Shown here: one piece after another, positions 12,225 to 22,041 of the stretch
How positions within the stretch are numbered: position 1 is the first letter of the stretch
How the letters are laid out: each line of letters begins with the position of its first letter
Assembly: GCA_005765155.1 (NCBI GenBank)
Contig: VCCP01000004.1
Location: forward strand, 1,736,001-1,800,000
Source of the DNA: Zelopaecilomyces penicillatus
Lineage: Eukaryota; Ascomycota; Sordariomycetes; Hypocreales; Pseudodiploosporaceae
DNA length: 64,000 nt
Direction of reading: 5' to 3'
The notes under the pieces: generated by a model
Told to the model about the DNA's origin: nothing
Databases searched by the model: none
What the model saw: the letters and a program-made list of their open reading frames with translations, nothing else
Position numbers and translations under genes: made by a program

Positions 12225-12534
12225 ACCCCTTCCTCCTGCCCTTCCCATTCCCTCTCTCCCTCCTGCTCGGTAGTACTCCTTCTTCTTGCTGAAACACGTC
12301 GTTGACTTCTTTTTCATTCAACGTTCATCCAACTCCCTCGTTGTTGGATCTTTGTTTCTTTTTCCTTTTCTTTCCTCTCCCTTGTCCAGGCTTGCAGTTT
12401 CGATTCTCTCGCCTGCTCGCTCGCTCTTCGCTCTCAGTTCCGCCCACTCGTTCAGGAACTCGCTTTCGTCCATACTACCCAACTTCTTTCGCCCAACTGT
12501 GTGTTAATATCAATCAACTGTCAATCTAGTCAAG
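12225..12534 (+). promoter_or_regulatory. Pyrimidine-rich leader of the GH72 gene
   Basis: About 300 bases immediately upstream of the GH72 ATG are dominated by C/T runs (for example TTTCTTTTTCCTTTTCTTTCC near 12355). CT-rich tracts near transcription starts are common in highly expressed genes of filamentous fungi. The exact transcription start cannot be placed from sequence. Confidence 0.5.
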
Positions 12535-14034
12535 ATGAAGGGTTTTGCCATTTTTTCGGCCATCGCGGCCCTTGGCGTTGTTTCCGCCACGCCTACCCCC
12601 TCTGAAAACCAGCCGCCCAGCAAGCGCGCCAAGCTGCCTGTCGTGTCTGCCTCTGGCAATGGTGAGTGTGACCACTTATCATGGGTCTCCTTCACCTGCA
12701 AACCATGTGACAAAAGCACAAGTCCATTCGGATACTAACACGGTTTAGCATTCTGGGCTGATGGCAAGCGATTCTACTTGCGCGGTATCGACTACCAGCC
12801 TGGCGGCGCCTCAGCCAACGAGGATCCTCTGGCAGACACTGCCATCTGCACGCGCGACATCAAGAATTTCAAGGATCTTGGTGTCAACACCATCCGTGTT
12901 TACGCTGTCGACAACGGAAAGGACCACGATGTGTGCATGAAGGCCCTCGCCGATGCTGGCATTTACCTGGTGCTTGATGTCAACAACCCCAAGTACTCGA
13001 TCAATCGCAAGGAACCTCACCCTTCATACAATGCTGCGTATTTGCAGAGCGTTTTCTCCACGGTCGAGATGTTTTCCAAGTACGAAAACACTCTTGCCTT
13101 TTTCTCTGGAAATGAGGTTATGAATGACGAGCCTGGCACCGACAAGTCTGCACCATACGTCAAGGCCGTCACCCGTGACATGAAGAACTACATCAACGCT
13201 CGTGGTCTCCGCAAGATCCCTGTTGGATACTCAGCCGCCGATGTGTCCTCCAATCGAATGCAAACCGCCATGTACATGAACTGCGGCAGTGATGACATGC
13301 GCTCTGACTTCTTTGCTTTCAACGACTACTCTTGGTGCAACAGCGACTTCAAGACCTCCGGCTGGGACCAGAAGGTTAAGAACTTCACTGACTATGGTCT
13401 TCCCATCTTGTGAGTACAGTTCTGCAACACTCGATAACACGTGAACACTACTAATAACTTCGTTAGCCTGTCTGAGTGGGGTTGCATTGAGAACAGACCT
13501 CGTGAATTTGAGGAGCTCGGTGCCCTGATGAGCTCCCAGATGAGCTCCGTCTATTCTGGTGGACTCATGTATGAGTACTCTGTGGAGGAAAACGAATTCG
13601 GTGTCGTCACACTCAAGGGCGATACCGTGACCAAGTCCAAGGAGTATACTCTGTTCAAGGACGCTCTGGCCAAGTACAAGACCCCCACCGGCGATGGTGG
13701 TGCCTCCAAGACTACCCATGCTGCCAAGTGTCCCCCTTCAGATGCTGCTTGGAAGGTTGATCCCTCACTCGTCCCAGCCATGCCCAAGGAAGCTGAAAAG
13801 TACATGAAGGCTGGAGCTGGTAAGGGTCCTGGTCTGGAAGGAGATGGCTCGCAAAATGCCGGTGACAGCGGCACTGCTACAGCTAGTGTCACTGGTGGTC
13901 AGGCTTCTGCCACAGGAAAGGGCGGCGATGAGGACAATGCCGGTGTTTCCACTCACGGATCATTCGACAAGGCGCCTCTCATCGTCTCCGGTCTTGCCGT
14001 GTTCTTTACCCTCTTCGGTACCCTTCTCCTGTAA
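12535..14034 (+). CDS. GPI-anchored 1,3-beta-glucanosyltransferase, GH72
   Basis: Cell-wall remodelling enzyme of the Gel/Gas family. It cleaves beta-1,3-glucan internally and transfers the new end to another chain, elongating wall glucan at the outer face of the plasma membrane. Exons 12535-12661, 12749-13409 and 13467-14034 encode 451 residues. A signal peptide occupies roughly 1-19. The GH72 domain carries the acid/base Glu165 in SGNEV and the nucleophile Glu266 in LSEWG. The tail is Gly/Ser/Thr-rich, then ends in a hydrophobic GPI-attachment segment (APLIVSGLAVFFTLFG and following). There is no Cys-rich CBM43 module between the catalytic domain and the tail, so it belongs to the Gel1/Gel4-like class without that module. 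Intron 1 contains a clear ACTAAC branch site. Ecm33-like and Anp1-type wall genes occur elsewhere in the window but not adjacent. Confidence 0.96.
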
Positions 14035-14807
14035 ATTTGGAAATGGGTTTCTTGATGATGTAACATTCCGGAGTTTGTGTGTATGAGGGTTTGTTTGCTA
14101 CATTACTGTAGATGGTGCAACAATGTGCAGAATGCGTGATATTTCGATAGGAGCACATGGAATCTCGTCCTGGAAATAGACCATGGCTGGAGTGGAAATG
14201 ATTATAATTCTAGTTTGAGTCTTCGGCCACTTTCAAATAAGAATCTCTTTTTTATGCTTTGATTACACAGAGGTTTGATGGTGTAGAACCACTGTAGTTT
14301 GTCTATGTTGACGTTGTTAAAAGGGAATAATAGTTGGGCCTAGTCGAACAGTCTATGTTTGTTTACATGACTGGTATTCACCAAGTGTAGAGAACGTCCC
14401 AACAACTGGGCTTACGTCCAATATAGAACCGCCGCTTACAACCTAGTTTAGAAAGGTATATAGGACGGCTTGGCCGGAATAAGAGATGCAGGTATAACGT
14501 GAATGAATAGCACTTCTGCGTGATTATATCGTCTTTGCACAGTACGGAGTACGCCCTGGCCAATTGCCTTGTATCTCATCGGTCGGGTCCGGCTTATCCC
14601 CACCAACCTCGGCATCTACAAGGCTCCACCGGCCACCGCACGAGCTGGGTTCCTGTCGCATCACTGTCCATATATGTCCTTGTTCATTCTTAGTTTTTCC
14701 AGTTGACTTTCTAATTTCTCACCAATCACGCCAAATTCCTTCCTCCCTTCATCTCTCTCTCTCTCTCTCTCTCTCTTTTTCTCTTACACACTTCCTCCAT
14801 ATCCATC
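14035..14807. other. Intergenic, GH72 to dienoyl-CoA isomerase
   Basis: Holds the GH72 3' UTR and the isomerase promoter. It contains one GTACGGAGTAC motif (14542-14552) and a CT microsatellite just before the isomerase start. No gene is seen. Confidence 0.65.
14752..14776. repeat. CT dinucleotide microsatellite
   Basis: About twelve TC/CT repeats lie roughly 30 bases upstream of the dienoyl-CoA isomerase ATG, probably in its 5' UTR or core promoter. Confidence 0.9.
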
Positions 14808-15816
14808 ATGTCATCAACAACACCCACCACGCCGCTCGCGAGCTACGCCTCGTACGAGTTCCACATCGTCAGCTCGCCAGCGCCGCTGGTAGCACACGTG
14901 GAGATCAACCGCCCCCAGAAGCTCAATGCCTTTTCGCAGCCGGTGTGGCTCGAGTTTGGGCGCGTGTTTGAGCAGCTTAGCGCGGACCCGGACGTTCGGG
15001 CAATTGTGCTGAGCGGCGCGGGAGACCGGGCGTTTACGGCGGGCTTGGATGTGCAGGCGGCGGCGCAGGATAATGTGCTGGGTGCGCAGGCGGCGGATCC
15101 GGCGAGGAAGGCCAAGTTGATGAGGAGCCATATTGAGGAGTTTCAGGATTCGATTGGTGCGATGGAGAAGTGCGAGAAGCGTGAGTTGTCTTTCTTTCCT
15201 TACTACAGCTACGAACGAGTGTGGTTTTGCCTACAGTTGTTGAGATGGTGCTTTGATGATTTGATATGGAGTTGTTGGCAAAGTTTTTATTCATGTTTCG
15301 CTAATCTATCAATGCGTTTCAGCCGTCATCTGCGTCCTTCACGGAATCTCACTCGGTCTCGCCATCGACATTGCATGCTGCGCCGATATCCGCTTCGCCG
15401 CCTCCAACACCCGCTTCTCCGTCAAGGAGGTCGATATTGGCCTGGCCGCCGACATCGGTACACTGGCACGACTGCCCAAGATTGTCGGCTCAACATCATG
15501 GGTCAAGGACGTCTGCCTCTCGGCGCGCGACTTCTCAGCGCAAGAGGCTCTCGCGGTCGGCTTCGTGAGCCAGGTACACGAGGGCAAGGCCAAGGCAGTC
15601 CAGGCAGGTCTGGAGCTGGCCGCCAGTCTCGCAGAGAAGAGCCCCGTAGCCGTGCAGGGAACCAAAGAGCTGCTCAACTACGGACGCGAGCATACGACAG
15701 CAGATGCGCTGAGGTATACTTCAGTGTGGAACTCGGTGGCTCTGCAGGGTGCGGATTTCCCTTCAGCCATGATGAGCGTGCTGAAGAAGTCGAAGCCGCG
15801 GTTTGAGAAGCTGTAG
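14808..15816 (+). CDS. Delta3,5-delta2,4-dienoyl-CoA isomerase (ECH1-like)
   Basis: Crotonase-fold enzyme of beta-oxidation that shifts double bonds in dienoyl-CoA intermediates of unsaturated fatty acids. Exons 14808-15180 and 15323-15816 encode 288 residues; the 142-nt intron falls just before the CVLHGISLG oxyanion-hole loop. The three catalytic acids of mammalian ECH1 (Asp176, Glu196, Asp204) align with Asp140, Glu160 and Asp168, with the same 20- and 8-residue spacing, within the VDIGLAADIGTL signature. This separates it from plain enoyl-CoA hydratases. The C-terminus is EKL, which resembles but does not match the canonical SKL peroxisome signal. No clear mitochondrial presequence is seen, so location is uncertain. 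Its 3' end faces Tfb5 across only 208 bases. Confidence 0.93.
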
Positions 15817-16024
15817 AGGGAGAGGAATGGAAAGGAAAGGGAAAGATGTAGCGGCCGCTACTGCTACGACGTGTATGAATTTTGCCATAGTTTATGTAAG
15901 AGAGTACTCCGTACAGAATCGTAAAAAAGGGGTTATGATATGAGAAGTACATTTTTGTTGGTGTCACGATATTCAGTTGTCGATGAAGACTGGGCCGATA
16001 CACTGGCGGCGTAGTTTTCTCGAT

Positions 16025-16386
16025 TTACTCAGAGCCGGACTCGTCTACGGGCGGAAGATTCTCTTTCAGGCGCTACGCAGTCGAAAGCAAGGAAAGCGTG
16101 AGCAAAAAGACAAAACAAACTATGGAGCTGCGCAGTAAAGGTAGAAGCAAGAAAACGCACCTCTTCAAGCTTTGACTTGAGAAGAGGAACCATGTTCTCC
16201 TTGACAACGACACGCTCGTCGTCGAGGTCCTCGATAATGTAGTCGTGGTTGTGGCTGTCAATGTTGACAATGATGGACTTGATGGAGGGATCGCACTCGA
16301 TGAGGACGCCTGCACGTACGTGAGGGAGAGAATGGTGGTTAGCGAACGGTGCGTGCGGTTGCGACATCGGTTGGGAGGGGGTTGGG

Positions 16387-16420
<34 letters not shown>

Positions 16421-16457
16421 GAGTTGCAAGAAACGGACCTCTGATTGCGCGCGGCAT
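16025..16457 (-). CDS. tfb5: TFIIH subunit Tfb5 (TTDA homologue)
   Basis: Smallest core subunit of TFIIH, binding Tfb2/p52 and stimulating the complex in nucleotide excision repair and RNA polymerase II initiation. Three exons, 16439-16457, 16161-16309 and 16025-16072, give 71 residues, the usual family size. The protein begins MPRAIRGVLIECDPS, continues with the conserved NIDSHNHDYIIEDLDD core, and ends LPPVDESGSE. The first exon holds only six codons plus one base, so an ORF search alone misses the start. Intron 1 (129 nt) contains a short GGTTCT repeat. The donor of intron 1 is GTCCGT, weaker than consensus. Confidence 0.95.
16388..16420. repeat. GGTTCT hexanucleotide repeat in a Tfb5 intron
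   Basis: About five tandem GGTTCT units (AGAACC on the coding strand) lie inside intron 1 of tfb5, close to its donor site. Confidence 0.85.
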
Positions 16458-18051
16458 GTTGGCGGTTTGTGTGAGAGCCTGGGTGGGAGAATTGGAAGGT
16501 AGTGGTAATGTCGGTTGGTTGTGAAGACTGTTGGTGTTGAAGCATGTGCATGGAGAACTGGTGACAAAGTGAATAGGCACGTGATTCAAAGCATTGAAAG
16601 ATATAGATGGTTAAATACTGTGTTTGTTTAGGAGATGGTTAACTGTTTCCAGGATCAAATAAAATCTTCTAAAACTATACCTTGTGCATTTTAGGTTTCC
16701 ATCACCAAGATCCGTTTTGTAGGCTCAAGGCATTTGGTACTCAATAGACCTTCAAGCAAAGACATACCGATACTCCAGTGACATATCCGTCCAACAAACA
16801 ATGCAGAGCGAGAGTGTGTGCCTCAGGTGGCTACAAGGGTCTGGAAGTCTCGGGATCAGCGTGCTATCGTCACAAGCCCTTGGCGCCAACCTTTCAAGCC
16901 TGGGCAAAGATTCCTCAGCCACGGATGGCGCAAGCAATTGCGACTTGCAAGGCCGTTCGTTCGTTGTTCAGGCACAAACGAATTGTGCTATATACCTACT
17001 GTAGTTCCACTCATGATGATTTGAGTGTCATTGGATGATCCCGAAATTGTCATGCCACTTTGTGCAAGGGACATCCCTTCTGTTATGCAACTACCTACGC
17101 AACTCCCAAAGAACTCTGTCCGGGAATCGGAGGTTTTGTGCTACCAAGTGCCGACTCTGTGTGTGCGTACAAACTCGTGATGGTGGGGTTTGGGCACAAG
17201 CCCGCCAATGTTATTGCCCAAAACTCAAAACCCCATGATACATGCAGGACAGTATTTGAGTTAATTCAACCGGGGGAGGTCAATAAAAATGAAATATCGG
17301 AATCAATAAATACGTACCGGCCGGGCGATGATTCAATGATTTTCCATGATTCCATTGGGGCGAAGACTAAAAACGCTGCTAACCTACACGGCAACCAGCC
17401 GAACCGGTCGGCATGTTTGCAGCCGTTGCGTTGCGGTGGCTCCCCGCACGAGAAGCAGTCACAGGTTGGGACGCCATCCACCACATCCACCATACGAAGC
17501 TGATTAGACTACATGATCCATCCATCCATCCATCCATGCCTGTCCCAGCTTGATGGCGAGAGCCACGCAAACAGCCAAGCCTCCCGACACCACACCCTTA
17601 TTATTGGGAATATGGGTCGATGCTGGCGTAGGCCACGGCTCCACAGTTGCCAATATTTAGTTTAAACAGAGCAGAGAGTGACGTCGTAGGCGATTCATAA
17701 CACCGTTATTGAGCCACACTTAAGAGAGTCTTTTGCCTTATGTTGTGTGTTCTGCCCTCGTCCAGTGATTTAGATATCATCCCTCATAAACATCTGGCTT
17801 TCATCGCTCGCTCGTTTCAGCTTTTATTATATCACTCTAGTCAACTCAGACCGCCGCCGATCCTCATAAATTGCAGGCTGCTCAACACATACAACTAATT
17901 TGGCGGTTTCCGACTTAGACGACAACGACCTAGTCATCCCTGAGCGCTACCAAGCGCGCGTGTCTAGGTTTCAACAAAGGAGACTGACGACTCATTATCA
18001 ATACATACAATAAATTTGTTCCAGTCTCCGTGACTGTTCCTGGCTTCCAAA
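16458..18051. other. Divergent intergenic region, Tfb5 to PPxY protein
   Basis: About 1.6 kb that should hold the tfb5 promoter (left) and the promoter of the PPxY membrane protein (right). Frames at 17060-17503 (+) and elsewhere overlap each other and lack domain resemblance. An ATCC tetranucleotide run lies at 17516-17537. Confidence 0.55.
17516..17537. repeat. ATCC tetranucleotide microsatellite
   Basis: Five tandem ATCC units in intergenic DNA. Confidence 0.85.
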
Positions 18052-18501
18052 ATGAGTGAGCCTGCAGAAGAGCGGTCCACCTCGTCCCAGCCACTTGCAT
18101 ATGTCATCATTCCCCTCGTATCCATCTTCATCATCGGTTCAATAGCCATGTTCATCCACGTACGAGCACGCCGGCGCAATGTCAACGGCCCTTATAGGAT
18201 GTGGCCACCGAGCACTCGAACCGTAGGCCCGGATGGGCTCGTTCGCATCCAGCACGGCCGCCGCAGCCCGTGGACAGGCACGCACTCCGAGGAGGGCTTC
18301 AACGAGCTGGGTGAGGCGCCGCCCTCCTACGAGACGAGTCGGAAGAAGACGCCGCCGCCGCCGCCGCTCGGGGGTGGTGAAGACGATTACCACCGGCACG
18401 GCAACGAACTGAGCGACCTCGAAGCAGGGGCACGGCCCCCCGAATATGGCATCACCGAGCCGGCCCCAGCCGTGACAACAGACTCACGGAGAACCGCTTA
18501 A
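18052..18501 (+). CDS. Single-helix membrane protein with two PPxY motifs
   Basis: I do not recognise this 149-residue protein, but its layout is informative. A short polar N-terminus is followed by one hydrophobic segment (residues ~16-37) and a basic RARRR stop, suggesting N-out/C-in topology. The cytosolic tail carries two PY motifs, PPSY (90-93) and PPEY (129-132), plus a run of five prolines. PPxY motifs bind WW domains of Rsp5/Nedd4 ubiquitin ligases, and several fungal Rsp5 adaptors are small membrane proteins of this kind. An adaptor role is therefore a reasonable inference, not an identification. The gene is a single exon, ATG in AAAATGAG context. An alternative is a generic mid2-like hypothetical protein without that function. 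Confidence 0.75.
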   Translation: MSEPAEERSTSSQPLAYVIIPLVSIFIIGSIAMFIHVRARRRNVNGPYRMWPPSTRTVGPDGLVRIQHGRRSPWTGTHSEEGFNELGEAPPSYETSRKKTPPPPPLGGGEDDYHRHGNELSDLEAGARPPEYGITEPAPAVTTDSRRTA

Positions 18502-21500
18502 GGTGGGGGAAATGGAACGGTTGCGATATGTGGGACGAATGATACCGTTTGTTGTTTTGGATTGGGTCTGTGTGTCTGTGTGATGTGTGTCTTTCTTCTT
18601 TTTATATTTCCTTTTGGGGTTGCCTTTGTTACGAATGCGTGGCGTCAAGTGTCTTGGAGATTTAGGTCTGGGACAGGTGTTTTGGAAGGATCAAAGGGCT
18701 ACGCCTGCAGTTGGATTGGACACCCGGGTAACGGAAGAAGCAAAACGGAACGAGGGTTTGGATTGAGATCCAAACTGCCATCATAGTTGATGGTGTAATG
18801 ACTTGGAAGACTATCACTTTGCTTGTGAAGTTTGGGGCAAGGTAGTAATTATCTTAGGGTTTTTTGGTTATCATGTTGTATATTTCTTGTATGTATGTAT
18901 TTGTATGTTTGTAGGGTACAACAAATATGGGTAAAGTCCAGAATCATTTCAATAACTCTTCTTTACGGTGCATATGCCAAACTTCATTGGGTTGAGATTT
19001 TCTTTGGAATGTTTACATAGAGTTTTCCGTTGTCGACCCGCCTATGTATGTGTGCAAGTAACGACATGTCGAAGATGTAGTGCTAAACTCTGTAGAATAT
19101 CTACCATCTCAACCGTGACTGTGCTCTGTCTGATAAGCTTAGTCGTCACACCAACTGGTGATTCCGGGTAAGGCAGAATGGACGGACGATGGACACTTCG
19201 AATCGGACAGATAAGACAGGCAGGTACCTGGATAATACTCAAGAGGATTGACCACTTGATTACTTCATATATTCGGGTGAGAGTCTAGTTGGGGTAGGCG
19301 TAAAAGCTCGATGTGGAATGGAGGCAGTTTCATGCGTGCACTCCCTGCAGCATCAGCACTGATAGGTATCCTGTACAAACAAACATCAACTACGACTGGG
19401 CGACTGCAACTTGGCTTGGGCTGCAGAAGGCACAGCGGGCGGTGTGTTTGAGACCCAGGCGGTTTCGATGCATCAGCACAATGTCGACGCAGGTTTATGT
19501 CATGCCTGGGGCCGTTGCTGTGGCGGCCGGTGCAGCTCTTCCAATGGGCATGAGGTTGAGGACGGAGTGATTGGTCTGGTGGATACGAAGTTTTATGCAC
19601 TCTGGCACTGGTAATACCTGTGCGACCTGCACCTTGCTATAGCCGCATGTCAGACTTTTTTTGGGGACTTTGTTTGGCGCCAGAGAGTAAACGGGAGAAG
19701 AAGAAAAGTCATGAGAATGGAGAAGAGGAATGCTTGAACGAGTGAATTGACTGTCAGCCCTACACGAACTACTTTGCGAGAAAAATAGATTACACATGGG
19801 GGATGCTGGAAGGTGCATAATAACTGACATGTGTACGTAGTAGTGGAGGGGGAGAAAATGAGGAGGAGGAGGAGAGGAAAGATTGCCGAAGAATGGGACG
19901 GGGAACAGGGTGCGAATGGAAAAGAAAGATTGATTTCAACCCGAGGGATCGGTACACGACGATGGCAGTCTCGGAAGCCGCCTGGGCATTACTGTATCAC
20001 GGCTCTTGCAATCTAAACCGTGTTATTACACGTATTTAACTGGGAGAAGCGTATCGCCAGCGAAAAGGGGACTTTGGGGCCCTGTGTGATTTGAATGGTT
20101 ACCGTGCCAGCCAGGTGATGTCTAGGCGACTGCCCAGCAAATCTAGCCCCCATTGGCTAGGGGGGTTTGATCTCCATAGTGGACCAGGGGGGGCCTGTAG
20201 AGGGCACTTTGGGGGGGCGTCGTTGTCGTTGTTGCTGCTGTCTTGGCTCCAGGTCGCCAGGTGCCAATTGCTGGTGCCCCCATTCGATGTGGAAGCGGTG
20301 ATGGATAGGATGTTCAATATGTGTGTGTATCCTAAGTATTGAATACGGGGCATGTCCACTCAACAATGCTAGTAAATAGTGTACAGGATACTTGATGATG
20401 TCTGTTCAACCTCTGGCACCCCATCCCATAGCCCTCGAGGCAGTTTTTGATTTTGGGTTTTTGCTATGTTGTTTGTGTGAGACTGTTGCCCGTCAGGAAG
20501 CGAAGCAGTCTTGTCTCGGCCCCTAAAAGCCAAGATCCCCCCAAAGCCCGGCAATTCTGCTGGGAAGAAAGACTCTTTCCTCCATCCTCATTTCCCTTCT
20601 CTTTTTTCTTCTTCTCGAATATCTTTTGGGGGCGGCGCTTTCTTCTAATTCGGGGGGGTTGGTTCTCGATAATTAACTCTCTGCCGTGGCCAGCATTTCG
20701 CACCCACCCTATTTTTCTTTCGTACAGTACGCACCCACCCACCTACCACAGAACGCACCCACCACCGCATATCCACACCTGGGCAAAGAGAAACCCACTT
20801 TAGGAGTACCTGGCACGCACAAACCAGCCTCCTCTCGACCTTCTCGACCTTCTCGACCTGCTCGCTACCACCCATCACAACCCCATCACCACCACCACCC
20901 ATCACGCAGGCTGTTGTCAGTGGTGTACAAGAGTACATATGAGTAATTGCCCTGCGTATTGGCTACTACAGGTACCTCCTGGGAGCCGCAACACCCCATC
21001 TGGGCGCACGTACGACTTTGCTACGTTGTACCTCCCGCGGTGCTAAGCAGGCCTATCAACAGCCCTCCCACCCCTGCCACCAAGCTTCATTGGACAAGCT
21101 CATCGGCAACGCCAACTCATCAAGCAGAGGCCCCAGCCCGCTTCTGGACAATAACAAAGCCTCATCCTATCGCAGACCCCCGGCCTGGCCGCCTGTCTGC
21201 TGCTGCTGTTCATCATCGCCCGCCGCCCACTCGCACCCCTCAGTCGTCTGTCGTCGTTCCTCGCAGCTTCGCCAGCCGACATCTGCGCACATACCTACAT
21301 TCTACAGCAGGTAGGTTAATACCTGTCGACCAGACGCCTGTACATGCTCCGGAACCTCGTCCTTGCGTCTAGACATACAGTAGTTAGTTACATACATCCA
21401 CATCGGCCAGACAACACTACGCAAACCACGCATATCACGCACACTACGGATACACATCCTAAAAACTACGCTTCACTACGCACCCGAGGACAGACAGACG

Positions 21501-22041
21501 TCCAGGACACTGCTACCCGGATACTGCTCCCCTGCTATCCCCACGCCTGGGGGGATTTGCGCCGTCTCCTCTTTGGCGCCGTTGCTGTGGTAGTTGCCAG
21601 AACCACTACCTGCTCCACTGCTTCCCGGCCGTTTGGTCCAGTCAGCAGCGCCAGGACCTCCGACGACTGTGTCTTCGCCACCCTGTGCAACTGCCTCTTC
21701 ACCTCTCCATCTGGCTGCTTGTTGTCGATATTTTTTTAATTTCGTGTGAGTTCATTACTTGCCCCTCTGCCCCGTCCAGTTCTCATTGCTTCGACGGGCA
21801 GTGCTGCAAGTTCTGGTCACTGACGTTTTCTGCCCCTTCCAGGTTTTCTTTTGCCAGCGTTGCTCTTCTTTCCGGATGTCTCGATATTAGCCTACTTCAG
21901 CCGAACCCCCAACCTCTTCCCTCGTGCGCCTTTGGAATTGGCCTTTGCAATTCCACTACAGTTTCCTACGCACACACATAGGGGCAGAGAAGTCAAGGCA
22001 AGCACGCTTCGTACGCCGTCGTCACCTGTCGGAACTTCACG
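18502..22041. other. Long intergenic region upstream of the disordered protein
   Basis: About 3.5 kb without a supported gene. The left part is AT-rich; from about 20560 to 22041 it becomes C/T- and CA-rich with runs such as CACCCACCCACC, as expected of a long promoter and leader for the following gene. Overlapping frames on both strands (up to 154 codons) are low-complexity Pro/His/Ser translations of this biased sequence and are not called. Confidence 0.5.

Larger units (their letters stand above)
10359..12534. other. Intergenic, APH-like kinase to GH72
   Basis: About 2.2 kb with no gene I can support. Several frames of 70-156 codons overlap on both strands, which is typical of non-coding sequence; the largest (11533-12003, -) has no recognisable domain. 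A short TGGATGGTT minisatellite lies at 11754-11788. The last 300 bases are the pyrimidine-rich leader of the GH72 gene. Confidence 0.55.

Noticed and set aside
17060..17503. 147-codon + strand frame between Tfb5 and the PPxY protein
   Set aside because: No domain or signal peptide. Three overlapping frames in the same stretch are equally long, which is typical of non-coding sequence.
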